Below, piece by piece: positions 1 through 6,833 of a stretch of 10,947 bases of DNA. Source of the DNA: Pseudomonadota bacterium (GTDB lineage Bacteria; Pseudomonadota; Alphaproteobacteria; Rhizobiales; Rhizobiaceae); assembly GCA_023435335.1 (NCBI GenBank), contig JAEYRU010000084.1, positions 1-10,947 on the forward strand, in the 5' to 3' direction. Under the pieces are notes generated by a model. That model worked only from the letters and a program-made list of their open reading frames with translations. It did not search any database and was not told the origin of the DNA. The first letter of the stretch is position 1, and every line of letters starts with the position of its first letter. The position numbers and the translations under genes were made by a program.

Positions 1-986
1 ATCAGGTCGCCCGGCCTAACCTCAGTTCTGCCGCGAATGAGGACCCGGATCACATGATCGCCCATGCGCGCCGTGATCTGGGTTTCCGACCCGGTCGGCT
101 CGATCACTGCTACGATGGCCGGCCAGCCTGTCTCGCCCAGTGATAGATGCTCCGGCCGCACACCGATCGTCACGCGATCCGCGCCCGGGAGCGGTATCGG
201 CAGCGCCAGGCTTGCCCCGTCGTCGAGCAAGAGCGTCTGGCCGCTTTCGACAAAGCCTTCGACAAAGTTCATCGGGGGCGAGCCAATGAAGGCGGCGACG
301 AACAGGCTCTCGGGCCGATCGTAGAGTTCCAGCGGCGGACCCATCTGTTCGACGACGCCACCGTTCATGACAACGACGCGGTCGGCAAGTGTCATCGCCT
401 CGATCTGATCGTGCGTGACATATACAGTGGTCACGCCCAGACGCTGATGCAGTTCCTTCAATTCCGAGCGCATCTGCACGCGCAGCTTGGCGTCGAGATT
501 GGAAAGCGGCTCGTCGAACAGGAATACATTAGGCTGGCGCACGATCGCGCGGCCCATGGCGACGCGTTGCCGCTGTCCGCCGGACAGCGCGCGCGGCTTG
601 CGATCGAGCAACTGGTCGAGACCAAGGATGCGCGCCGCGTCCTTCACGCGGGCATCGATCTCGGCGCGCGGCAACCGGCGCTGGCGCAGCGCGAAGCCCA
701 TGTTGTCGCGAACGTTCATGTGCGGATAAAGCGCATAGTTCTGGAATACCATCGCGATATCGCGATCCTTCGGCACCACCTCGTTGACGACGCGGTCACC
801 GATGGCGATTTCACCGCCTGTGATCTCCTCCAGGCCTGCGATCATGCGCAGCAGGGTCGACTTCCCGCAGCCCGACGGCCCGACCAGGGCGACGAACTCG
901 CCATCGGCGATGTCGATCGACACACCGTGGATTACCTCGACCTGCCCGTAATTCTTGCGGACGCTCCGGATCGCGACTGTGCCCAT
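1..986 (-). CDS. CUT1 sugar ABC transporter ATPase (MalK/UgpC type), 3' end cut by window edge
   Basis: Nucleotide-binding subunit that would sit on the cytoplasmic face of the two permeases encoded upstream and power sugar import by ATP hydrolysis. 328 codons are visible from ATG at 986, out of roughly 350-370 usual for the family; the missing part is the end of the C-terminal domain. All catalytic motifs read intact: Walker A GPSGCGKST at residues 36-44, Q-loop Gln82 in FQNYALYPH, signature LSGGQ at 134-138, Walker B VFLFDE at 154-159, D-loop SNLD, and switch His192 in VTHDQIEAM. After about residue 235 comes the MalK-type regulatory/TOBE region, including a VRPEHL stretch, as in MalK and UgpC. 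The start follows a weak AGAGAG ribosome site and gives the family N-terminus directly. It lies 61 bp after the GntR gene and is probably co-transcribed. The substrate cannot be told from this subunit, so no gene symbol is given. Confidence 0.95.
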   Translation of the reverse strand, partial: MGTVAIRSVRKNYGQVEVIHGVSIDIADGEFVALVGPSGCGKSTLLRMIAGLEEITGGEIAIGDRVVNEVVPKDRDIAMVFQNYALYPHMNVRDNMGFALRQRRLPRAEIDARVKDAARILGLDQLLDRKPRALSGGQRQRVAMGRAIVRQPNVFLFDEPLSNLDAKLRVQMRSELKELHQRLGVTTVYVTHDQIEAMTLADRVVVMNGGVVEQMGPPLELYDRPESLFVAAFIGSPPMNFVEGFVESGQTLLLDDGASLALPIPLPGADRVTIGVRPEHLSLGETGWPAIVAVIEPTGSETQITARMGDHVIRVLIRGRTEVRPGDL

Positions 987-1047
987 GGCGATTATTTCTC
1001 TCTTATTGCATTCCGGCTTGCCGCCGGTTCGTTTCGTGCGCGTCCGG

Positions 1048-1782
1048 CTAACCGACGCTCTTGGACTTGACGGGGCTGTCTGGCTCTAGTTCACGCGTGA
1101 TCGCCTCGTAGGCCGCGCGCTCGTGCAGCTTGACCAGGGCAGCCGCACCTTCGAACTCGCCTGCGCGAATGGCATCCCGGATCGCCTTATGCTCGGCGAG
1201 CGACTCGGCCATACGGCCGGAGATCACCTTGAAGCCACTATGCACCGACGTGAGCGCGCTGAGGTTCATCAGCATGCGCAGCGACCACTGCGAGTGCGGC
1301 GTGTCATACAGCAGGGTGTGGAACTCGTGGTTGAGCTGGATGTATCGTGCGGCGTCCTGCGCCTCGACCGCGCTTGTCGCCGCTTCAATGTTGGCGTCGA
1401 TCTGCGCCAGACGCTTGGCGTTGTAGCTTGCCGCGCCCATCTCGATGGCCAGCGCACCGATGAGTCCGCGTAGTGCATAGATCTCGCGAAGCTGATCGCG
1501 CCCGGCACTTGCAACGACAGCCCCGACATGCATCTGGACCTCAAGCCAGCCCTCCGACGCGAGGCTGCGAATGGCCTCGCGGATCGGCGTTTCGCTGATG
1601 CCGAGTGCTTCGGAGATTTCGCGTGTCGTGATGCGATCGCCCGGCTTGACTGTTCGAGAGATGATCAACTCCTCGATATGCCGGCGTGCCAGATCCGCCT
1701 TGGAAAGATAGATATGTGGCTGCGCCATCATGCCCCCCGCCGGTCCTGGTCGGTCATTCGATTCATCCCTTTGTTGCGCCAT
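1048..1782 (-). CDS. GntR-family transcriptional regulator, FadR/FCD subfamily
   Basis: Probable ligand-responsive repressor of this locus. As drawn it is 244 residues. The N-terminal winged helix-turn-helix spans about residues 28-92, with the recognition region around 54-73 (REISEALGISETPIREAIRS), a strong GntR signature. The C-terminal all-helical FCD ligand domain spans about 96-235. Its likely metal-binding set is Asn151 (Asp in many relatives), His155 in the EFH motif, His198 and His220. The start is uncertain. ATG at 1782 has an AGGGG site 9 bp upstream and overlaps the preceding permease gene by 20 bp. The first 17 residues do not look like family sequence, however, and the tandem ATGs at 1731 and 1728 would give a more usual 226-227 residues. 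The gene sits between the second permease and the ATPase, so it is expected to control, and be controlled with, the transporter. The palindrome at 4981-5015 is its most likely operator; this is inference. Confidence 0.93.
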   Translation of the reverse strand: MAQQRDESNDRPGPAGGMMAQPHIYLSKADLARRHIEELIISRTVKPGDRITTREISEALGISETPIREAIRSLASEGWLEVQMHVGAVVASAGRDQLREIYALRGLIGALAIEMGAASYNAKRLAQIDANIEAATSAVEAQDAARYIQLNHEFHTLLYDTPHSQWSLRMLMNLSALTSVHSGFKVISGRMAESLAEHKAIRDAIRAGEFEGAAALVKLHERAAYEAITRELEPDSPVKSKSVG

Positions 1783-2623
1783 CGGCCAACCCCTGGATCA
1801 GCCACTTCTGCACCAACAGCGCAAAGACCACTACAGGGATGACGGTAATGGTACCGACCGCCGTCAGTGCGCCCCAGTTCGCGCCGTTCACCGTGTCGCC
1901 GGCGATGCCAGCGATAGCCACCGGAATCGTCGAGGCGTAGCGGTTGGTCAGCACGAGGGCGAAGAGCAGCTCCTCCCAGGCGAGGATCATGCTGAAGATC
2001 ATCGTTGACAGAAGCCCCGGCATCGAGATCGGCACGATGATCTTGAAGAAGGCACCGAAGCGACTGCAGCCATCGATCATGGCGGATTCTTCCAGCTCCT
2101 TCGGCAACGCCAGGAAGAAGCCGCGCATCAGCCACATCACGTAGGGAATGAGGAAGGTACAATAGGCGAGTATCAGCGTGATGTGCATGTCGGTCACGCC
2201 CAGCGAACGGGCGACGAGGAACATCGGCACCGCGAGGGCGATAGGCGGCACGCCGCGCGACAGAAGAATAAGCACGCCGATGGTTCCAGCCCCCCTCAAC
2301 CTGATCCGCGCCAGCGCATAGCCGGCCATGGCGCCCACCACAATCGAGAGTAAACCCGATCCCACAGCGACGATGATGGTATTGAGGAGGCGTCGCGATA
2401 TGTCCGCCCGCTGCATGTAGCTTACGTAGGTTTCGAGCGTCGGCGTGAAGAACAGCGTTGGCGGCATGGTGAAGATGTCGCGCTGTTCCTTGAACGAGCT
2501 CAACACCATCCAGAAAACAGGAAACAGGAAGACGATGCAGGCGAGTACGCCGGCGGCAATCCGGACCCGCCGGCCGAGCCGCGATCTGCGCCGCATCGGC
2601 GCCTGAAGCGCGGCGGCGGTCAA
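1763..2623 (-). CDS. CUT1 sugar ABC transporter permease, MalG/UgpE-like (second permease)
   Basis: Inner-membrane permease of the binding-protein-dependent sugar importer, pairing with the permease encoded just upstream. From the proposed TTG start it is 286 residues, normal for MalG-type subunits. About six hydrophobic segments are visible (near 20-41, 78-105, 113-138, 146-167, 195-222 and 255-273). The cytoplasmic EAA loop that contacts the ATPase reads ESAMIDG at 179-185, followed by the IVPISMPGL stretch. The reading frame stays open upstream to 2908, but that extra sequence is out-of-frame shadow of the first permease and is arginine/histidine-rich, not membrane-like. TTG at 2623 has a GGAGGG site 6 bp upstream and overlaps the stop of the first permease as TTGA, so it is preferred. 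ATG at 2596 (277 residues) has a poorer site and is the alternative. The 3' end overlaps the GntR gene if that gene starts at 1782. Confidence 0.93.
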   Translation of the reverse strand: MTAAALQAPMRRRSRLGRRVRIAAGVLACIVFLFPVFWMVLSSFKEQRDIFTMPPTLFFTPTLETYVSYMQRADISRRLLNTIIVAVGSGLLSIVVGAMAGYALARIRLRGAGTIGVLILLSRGVPPIALAVPMFLVARSLGVTDMHITLILAYCTFLIPYVMWLMRGFFLALPKELEESAMIDGCSRFGAFFKIIVPISMPGLLSTMIFSMILAWEELLFALVLTNRYASTIPVAIAGIAGDTVNGANWGALTAVGTITVIPVVVFALLVQKWLIQGLADGATKG

Positions 2624-3537
2624 TAGCGTCCCTCCAGCTTGCGCGTGCCGAGCAGGAAGATGCCCGTGAGCACCATCGTAAGCACCAGGACAATCACGGC
2701 CATCGCCGCGGATTCTGCGAAGCGCAGCGAACGGAAAGCCTCCTCGTAGATGAAGAGATTGATGACGTTGGTCGCACCGCCCGGGCCACCATAGGTGGCA
2801 GCAAGCGCGATATCGAACATCTTGACCGCGCCCAACCAGCGAACGACGAAGGTGGCGGCGATGATCGGCACGAGCAGCGGCAACGTGATCGACCACAGCA
2901 TGGACCACCAGTTAGCGCCGTCGATCTCGGCCGCCTCGAATAGGTCGCGCGGCAACGATAGCAGCGCGGCGGTGGCGATCAGTACGACGAAGGGTGTCCA
3001 CCGCCAGGTGTCAATGATGACGATGGCGGCCATCGCGAGATTGGGGTCGCCGAACCAGTCGAGCGGGGCGAAGCCAAACAGGCCGATGAACCAGTTCATG
3101 ATGCCCCAGAGCGGGTCGAGGATCATGCGCCATATGCCGCCGGCAACCACGGGGGCCACGACCATCGGAATGATGAAGAGGGCGCGAACGGTGCCGCGTC
3201 CGCGCCAATCGGCATTGATGAGGAAAGCAATGCCGAATCCCAGGACGATCTGAAGCGGCAAGGCGAATATCAGATAGACCAGGGTCACCTTCATCGACGA
3301 CCAGAATCGGTAGTCAGCGAGCACGTGCGCATAATTCTCCCACCCGATCCATTCGACCGCGCTGAAGGTCATCAGGTCGAAACGGGAGAAGCTGATCTCG
3401 ATCGTATAGAAGATCGGATAGGCGAGCATCGCCCCGAGGATGACGGCGGCGGGCCCCATGAACGCCCAGCGCGACGTCACGTCGGCCAGCTTCGTCCACA
3501 TGCGGGGTCGCGCGCCCGTTGCCGTCATCGTGCTCAT
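2620..3537 (-). CDS. CUT1 sugar ABC transporter permease, MalF/UgpA-like (first permease)
   Basis: Inner-membrane permease forming the translocation pathway together with the MalG-like subunit. It is 305 residues from ATG at 3537. Hydrophobic segments lie near 24-46, 82-108, 117-137, 167-193, 214-236 and 276-296. The EAA coupling loop is clear: EAAEIDG at 201-207, then the LPLLVPI stretch around Pro220, as in UgpA/MalF-like proteins. The open frame extends upstream to 3702, but that part is arginine-rich shadow of the binding-protein gene. The ATG at 3537 has a strong GGGGAGGG site 7 bp upstream and gives a normal N-terminus, so it is chosen. It starts 26 bp after the binding-protein stop codon, and its own stop overlaps the start of the second permease. 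The long periplasmic insertion of enteric MalF is absent, which is usual for UgpA-like proteins. Confidence 0.95.
   Translation of the reverse strand: MSTMTATGARPRMWTKLADVTSRWAFMGPAAVILGAMLAYPIFYTIEISFSRFDLMTFSAVEWIGWENYAHVLADYRFWSSMKVTLVYLIFALPLQIVLGFGIAFLINADWRGRGTVRALFIIPMVVAPVVAGGIWRMILDPLWGIMNWFIGLFGFAPLDWFGDPNLAMAAIVIIDTWRWTPFVVLIATAALLSLPRDLFEAAEIDGANWWSMLWSITLPLLVPIIAATFVVRWLGAVKMFDIALAATYGGPGGATNVINLFIYEEAFRSLRFAESAAMAVIVLVLTMVLTGIFLLGTRKLEGRY
2630..2635 (-). promoter_or_regulatory. Ribosome binding site for second permease (supports TTG start)
   Basis: GGAGGG on the minus strand lies inside the last codons of the first permease gene, 6 bp before TTG at 2623. The TTG shares two bases with the first permease's TGA stop (TTGA), a typical translational-coupling arrangement. 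The nearest in-frame ATG at 2596 has only CAGG in front of it. This is the sequence basis for choosing the TTG start. Confidence 0.6.
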
Positions 3538-3563
3538 GGCGATGCCCTCCCCGTTCCGACGGA

Positions 3564-4922
3564 TCAGTCGAGAACCTTCGCGATCTTGTCGGCCGCGACC
3601 TGCAGGGCCTCGGCCGCGCTGATCTGGCCGGCCATGAACCGGGAATGCTCGTCGGCGAGGATCTGCTGTGCGGCGTCGGAGCGCGGATGGCGAATACGCC
3701 ACATCTTGCCTTTCTCGGCGGCATCATAGGCCTGCTGGAGTGCAGTGAAGACCGGCTCGAGCCACTGCTCCGACGGCTTGGAGGCGAGGGTCGACTTGCG
3801 TGCAGGAAAGACGCCGAGATTGGCCGCGTGCCAGGCCTCGCCCTCCTTCGAGCTGAGCCACTGGATCACGGTCCAGGCGGCCTGCTTGTTCTCGCTCTTG
3901 GATGAGACCGTGCCGTTCCAGATGCCGCGATGCGCGCCGGGGCCGGTCGAACCCGCGGGCAGGACCTGGATGCCCACCTGCTCGGGCTTCAGCGTGGTCG
4001 TCTTCTCGTCGATCGCCGAACCCTTGTAAACGCTGCCCCACTGGAACATCGTAGCCACCAGCCCCTGTCGGAAGGCCTGCAGGGACTCGGAGAAGCCGTG
4101 GCTGACCGCGCCCGTCGGTGCAAACTCGAGCAGCTTCTTGTGGGTTTCCAGCGCCGCAACGCCGATCTCGTTGTTAAAGGCGGGCTTGCCGTTCTCGTCG
4201 AGCAGGCTGCCGCCGTTCGAATTCATGATCGTCTGCCAGATGGTTGGGGTCAGCGGCTCGCGCACGAAATAGGTGTCGATCGCCCAGGCGTCGATCTTTC
4301 CGTCGCCGTCGGTGTCCTGCACCAGCTTCGGCGCCTGTTCGAGATACTGCTCCCATGTCAGGTCCGGCGTCGGCACAGGTATGCCCGCCTTCTCGTAGAG
4401 CGCCTTGTTGACGAACATCATCAGCATGTTGGAGCGCAGCGGCACGCCGTACTGCACGCCCTTCCATTCGCCCGCGGCCAGCGGTGCGGCGTTGAAGTCG
4501 TCCCAGTCGTAGCCTGCATCGGTCCACGCCGCCGCCTCGGGGCTCTTCAGATCCATCAGGGCGCCGACCTCGGCAAGCTGCGGGACCCACGGATCGTCGG
4601 CGATGATGATGTCGTAGGTCGGGCTCGGGCCGGTTGCGTCGAGCATGCTCTTGGCAAGCAGTTCGACATACGGCACGCCATCAATCGTGACCTTGATGTT
4701 TGGATAATGCTTGTTGAACTCGGGCACCATCAGGGTCTGCCACTGGTTGGCAAACGCCTCGTTGGCGATCATCCTGACCTCGACCGGCTGATCGGGCGTC
4801 CCGAGGCCCTTGTCCTGTGCGCTGGCGGTGCTGCCGCCCATCGCTGCGGTGATTGTGACCGCGGCGGCGGCCATAAGCGCGCGCCGGGACACCGAGCCGG
4901 GGGCCCTATTGAATCGATGCAT
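3564..4922 (-). CDS. Extracellular solute-binding protein of a CUT1 sugar ABC transporter (family 1)
   Basis: Periplasmic receptor that captures the substrate and delivers it to the permease pair; 452 residues, typical for family 1 sugar-binding proteins. The N-terminus is a signal peptide: a twin arginine in VSRRALM at 11-17, a hydrophobic core to about residue 30, and a probable cleavage site after ASA at 33-35. The RR motif resembles a Tat signal, though it lacks the full consensus, so Sec export remains possible. The mature part shows family features, including the early FNKHYPNIKVTID stretch (69-81), YDIIIADDPWVPQLAEVGAL (103-122) and the late FPARKS segment (372-377). A DTDGDGKID loop at 203-211 resembles an EF-hand calcium-binding loop. 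The ATG at 4922 has a GGGAGGA site 4 bp upstream. It is the first gene behind the promoter and palindrome at 4981-5043. Ligand specificity cannot be assigned by eye. Confidence 0.96.
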   Translation of the reverse strand: MHRFNRAPGSVSRRALMAAAAVTITAAMGGSTASAQDKGLGTPDQPVEVRMIANEAFANQWQTLMVPEFNKHYPNIKVTIDGVPYVELLAKSMLDATGPSPTYDIIIADDPWVPQLAEVGALMDLKSPEAAAWTDAGYDWDDFNAAPLAAGEWKGVQYGVPLRSNMLMMFVNKALYEKAGIPVPTPDLTWEQYLEQAPKLVQDTDGDGKIDAWAIDTYFVREPLTPTIWQTIMNSNGGSLLDENGKPAFNNEIGVAALETHKKLLEFAPTGAVSHGFSESLQAFRQGLVATMFQWGSVYKGSAIDEKTTTLKPEQVGIQVLPAGSTGPGAHRGIWNGTVSSKSENKQAAWTVIQWLSSKEGEAWHAANLGVFPARKSTLASKPSEQWLEPVFTALQQAYDAAEKGKMWRIRHPRSDAAQQILADEHSRFMAGQISAAEALQVAADKIAKVLD

Positions 4923-4980
4923 GCAATCCTCCCTTGCGTAACTGCTCCGACGGTTTGCCCGCGGATGTCACATCAGCTCC

Positions 4981-5015
4981 AACCCTACATTCTATAGAAT
5001 CTAGAATGTAGGGTT
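4981..5015. promoter_or_regulatory. Perfect 14-bp inverted repeat, probable GntR operator
   Basis: AACCCTACATTCTA (4981-4994) and its exact reverse complement TAGAATGTAGGGTT (5002-5015) flank a 7-bp spacer. Inside is a second perfect palindrome, ATTCTATAGAAT, at 4989-5000. The site is in the most AT-rich stretch of the window, between the promoter hexamers and the binding-protein gene, roughly over the expected transcription start. Short AT-centred palindromes are common operators of FadR/FCD-type GntR repressors, and such a gene lies in the same operon. It could fold as RNA, but no T-run follows on the minus strand, so it is not a convincing terminator. Binding by the local regulator is inferred. 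Confidence 0.65.
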
Positions 5016-5043
5016 TCGTAGGATTTATATCGTGGGGAGTCAA
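5015..5043 (-). promoter_or_regulatory. Putative sigma70-type promoter of the transporter operon
   Basis: On the minus strand a -35 box TTGACT (5043-5038) and a -10 box TACGAA (5020-5015) are separated by exactly 17 bp. The -35 matches consensus at five of six positions; the -10 is weaker (three of six). Transcription would begin near 5008, giving a leader of roughly 85 nt before the binding-protein ATG. The palindrome at 4981-5015 abuts the -10 box and covers the start site, a position suited to repression. No other promoter of comparable quality was seen between the dehydratase stop and the binding-protein gene. Confidence 0.45.
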
Positions 5044-5114
5044 CAGGGATCGGGGGCCCGTACACGACACACTCCCTGCAGGTCGATCAGAGAGGGCAAT
5101 CTCGCTCGCGACAG

Positions 5115-6833
5115 CTATTCGCGGGCAGGCATAAGAAAGTCGAAGTCGCACCCCGCCGTCGCGGGCATCACGGACCGGTGGTAAAGCATGGCGTACCCGC
5201 GCCGTGCAGGCTCTTCCGTGCGTCCTGCCGGCTGGCGTCGAGACAGTTCGTCAGGCGGCACAAGGAGGTCGATGCTCTTTCGCGCCGCCGACAGTCGAAT
5301 GCGGTCGCCGTTACGCACATAGGCCAGTGGCCCACCCGCATCGGTTTCGGGCGTGACGTGCAGTACGATCGTCCCGAAAGCGGTGCCGCTCATCCGCGCA
5401 TCGGAAATGCGGACCATGTCCTTGACGCCCTGGCGGGCAAGCTTCCTCGGGATCGGAAGGTAGCCGGCCTCCGGCATGCCCGAGGCGCTGCGCGGCCCCG
5501 CATTCTGCAGCACCAGGATGTCGTCGGCGTTCACATCAAGATCCGGATCGTCGATGCGCCGGGCGAGATCCTCCAGTGAGGTGAACACGACAGCGCGGCC
5601 TTCATGTTCGAGTAGCGATGGGGTTGCGGCCGCTCGCTTCAGGATGGCTCCCTGTGGTGCAAGCGTGCCCGTTAGGGCGATCAGACCGCCAACTCGGCTT
5701 ACCGGCGACTCCGGCGGGCGGATGACGCGCTGGTCGATCGGGTCTGCCAGCGGCGTCGCGAGTCGTTCGCCGATCGTTCGGCCCGTTACATCCGCACATT
5801 CCACGTTGAGCTTGTCCGCAATACCGCGCAGCACGCCATCGAGGCCGCCGGCGGTATGGAAGTCTTCCATATAGCCCGAGCCGACCGGTTTCAGGTCGAC
5901 CAACACCGGCGTTTCGTCACTCAGTTCGTTGAAACGCGCCAGGTCGATATCGATGCCGAGCCTACCGGCAATCGCGGCGAGATGAATAACGGCGTTGGTG
6001 GAACCGGAAACAGTAAGCAGTACGCGGATTGCGTTCTCGACCGACTTTCTCGTGATCAACCGATCTGGGGTCGGTCCGCCCGAGGCAGCCATGCGGGCGG
6101 CGAGCGCGCCGGTTTCCTCGGATGCCCGCAATCTGTCGGCATGGACGGCGGGAATGGCCGCCGTGCCGGGGATGAGGAAACCGAGCGTTTCGGCGATCAG
6201 TGCCATCGTGCTCGCCGTGCCCATCACCGCGCAGGTGCCGGCTGTAACCGCCAGCCGCCCCTCCACCTGATTGATCTCGGTCTCACTGACGCTTCCTGCC
6301 CGGAAGTTCGCCCAGAAGCGGCGGCAATCGGTGCAGGCGCCCAGCCTTTCGCCGCGGTGCCGCCCGGTCATCATCGGCCCGGCGACAATCATCGCCGCCG
6401 GCTTTCCCGCCGAGGCCGCTCCCATCAGCAGCGCCGGGACCGTCTTGTCGCAGCCGCCCATCAAGACGACCGAATCCATCGGCTGGGAGCGGATCATCTC
6501 CTCGACGGCCATCGCCATGAGGTTGCGATAGACGAGCGAGGTGGGGCTGAGGAACACCTCACCTAGCGAGATTACAGGAAAGGGTACGGGCAGCGCACCC
6601 GCCGCAAGCACGCCACGCTTCACTGCCTCCAGCATCTCCGGGAAATGCCTATGGCAGTTGTTGAAGCCGCTCTCGGTGTAGCAGATGCCGACGATCGGCT
6701 TATCGAGCGAGGCGTCGCTATAGCCCATCGACTTTGCGAACGAGCGGCGCAAATATCGCGCGAAATCGCGGTCACCGTAGTTGGTAAGTCCGTTGTCGAG
6801 GCCCTTGGGCCTTCGCCCTGCAATGTCAGGCAT
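5115..6833 (-). CDS. IlvD/Edd-family dehydratase, probable sugar-acid (aldonate) dehydratase
   Basis: Fe-S enzyme that would remove water from a polyhydroxy acid to give a 2-keto-3-deoxy product in the cytoplasm. 572 residues, close to the usual 570-600 for pentonate/hexonate dehydratases. Three cluster-ligand cysteines are in place: Cys60 in NNCH, Cys128 in GGCDKTVPALLM and Cys201 in AGTCAVMGTASTM. Lys130, equivalent to the lysine carbamylated in characterised relatives, is present. So is Ser482 in SDARMSGTAFGT, equivalent to the proposed catalytic serine. The ACTDC motif (166-170) is more like arabinonate/xylonate dehydratases than dihydroxyacid dehydratase IlvD. No ilv genes are nearby and the neighbours are catabolic, so valine/isoleucine synthesis is unlikely. 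ATG at 6833 has GGAGG 5 bp upstream and overlaps the aldehyde dehydrogenase stop by 8 bp, implying coupled translation. The exact substrate is not determinable here. Confidence 0.93.
   Translation of the reverse strand: MPDIAGRRPKGLDNGLTNYGDRDFARYLRRSFAKSMGYSDASLDKPIVGICYTESGFNNCHRHFPEMLEAVKRGVLAAGALPVPFPVISLGEVFLSPTSLVYRNLMAMAVEEMIRSQPMDSVVLMGGCDKTVPALLMGAASAGKPAAMIVAGPMMTGRHRGERLGACTDCRRFWANFRAGSVSETEINQVEGRLAVTAGTCAVMGTASTMALIAETLGFLIPGTAAIPAVHADRLRASEETGALAARMAASGGPTPDRLITRKSVENAIRVLLTVSGSTNAVIHLAAIAGRLGIDIDLARFNELSDETPVLVDLKPVGSGYMEDFHTAGGLDGVLRGIADKLNVECADVTGRTIGERLATPLADPIDQRVIRPPESPVSRVGGLIALTGTLAPQGAILKRAAATPSLLEHEGRAVVFTSLEDLARRIDDPDLDVNADDILVLQNAGPRSASGMPEAGYLPIPRKLARQGVKDMVRISDARMSGTAFGTIVLHVTPETDAGGPLAYVRNGDRIRLSAARKSIDLLVPPDELSRRQPAGRTEEPARRGYAMLYHRSVMPATAGCDFDFLMPARE

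Larger units (their letters stand above)
4923..5114. other. 192-bp intergenic region between catabolic and transporter halves
   Basis: This is the only intergenic stretch over about 65 bp in the window. It holds the binding-protein ribosome site (4927-4933), the 14-bp inverted repeat and the putative promoter. Between 5044 and 5114 only a weak CAGGGA/TCCCTG pair with a long loop was found, and no terminator with a T-run. Read-through from the dehydratase gene into the transporter genes therefore remains possible. No small ORF with a convincing ribosome site was found. Confidence 0.7.

Noticed and set aside
1013..1027. CCGGC/GCCGG hairpin between the regulator and ATPase genes
   Set aside because: The stem is only 5 bp with no following T-run, and a terminator here would cut off the ATPase from its operon. 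Short GC hairpins are expected by chance at this base composition.
147..1070. A 307-codon plus-strand open frame over the ATPase gene
   Set aside because: It is exactly antisense to an ATPase with all ABC motifs, and its composition is not protein-like. The true gene lacks a stop within the window because it runs off the left edge.
3930..4997. A 355-codon plus-strand open frame over the binding-protein gene
   Set aside because: Antisense shadow of a gene with a clear signal peptide and family features. It has no recognisable motifs of its own.
4981..5015. The inverted repeat as a rho-independent terminator for the dehydratase
   Set aside because: The stem is AT-rich at its loop end and is not followed by T-residues on the minus strand. 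Its place next to a -10 box fits an operator better.
5044..5078. CAGGGA/TCCCTG inverted pair upstream of the promoter
   Set aside because: Six-base arms with a loop of over 20 bases and no T-run. Too weak to call a regulatory or terminator structure.
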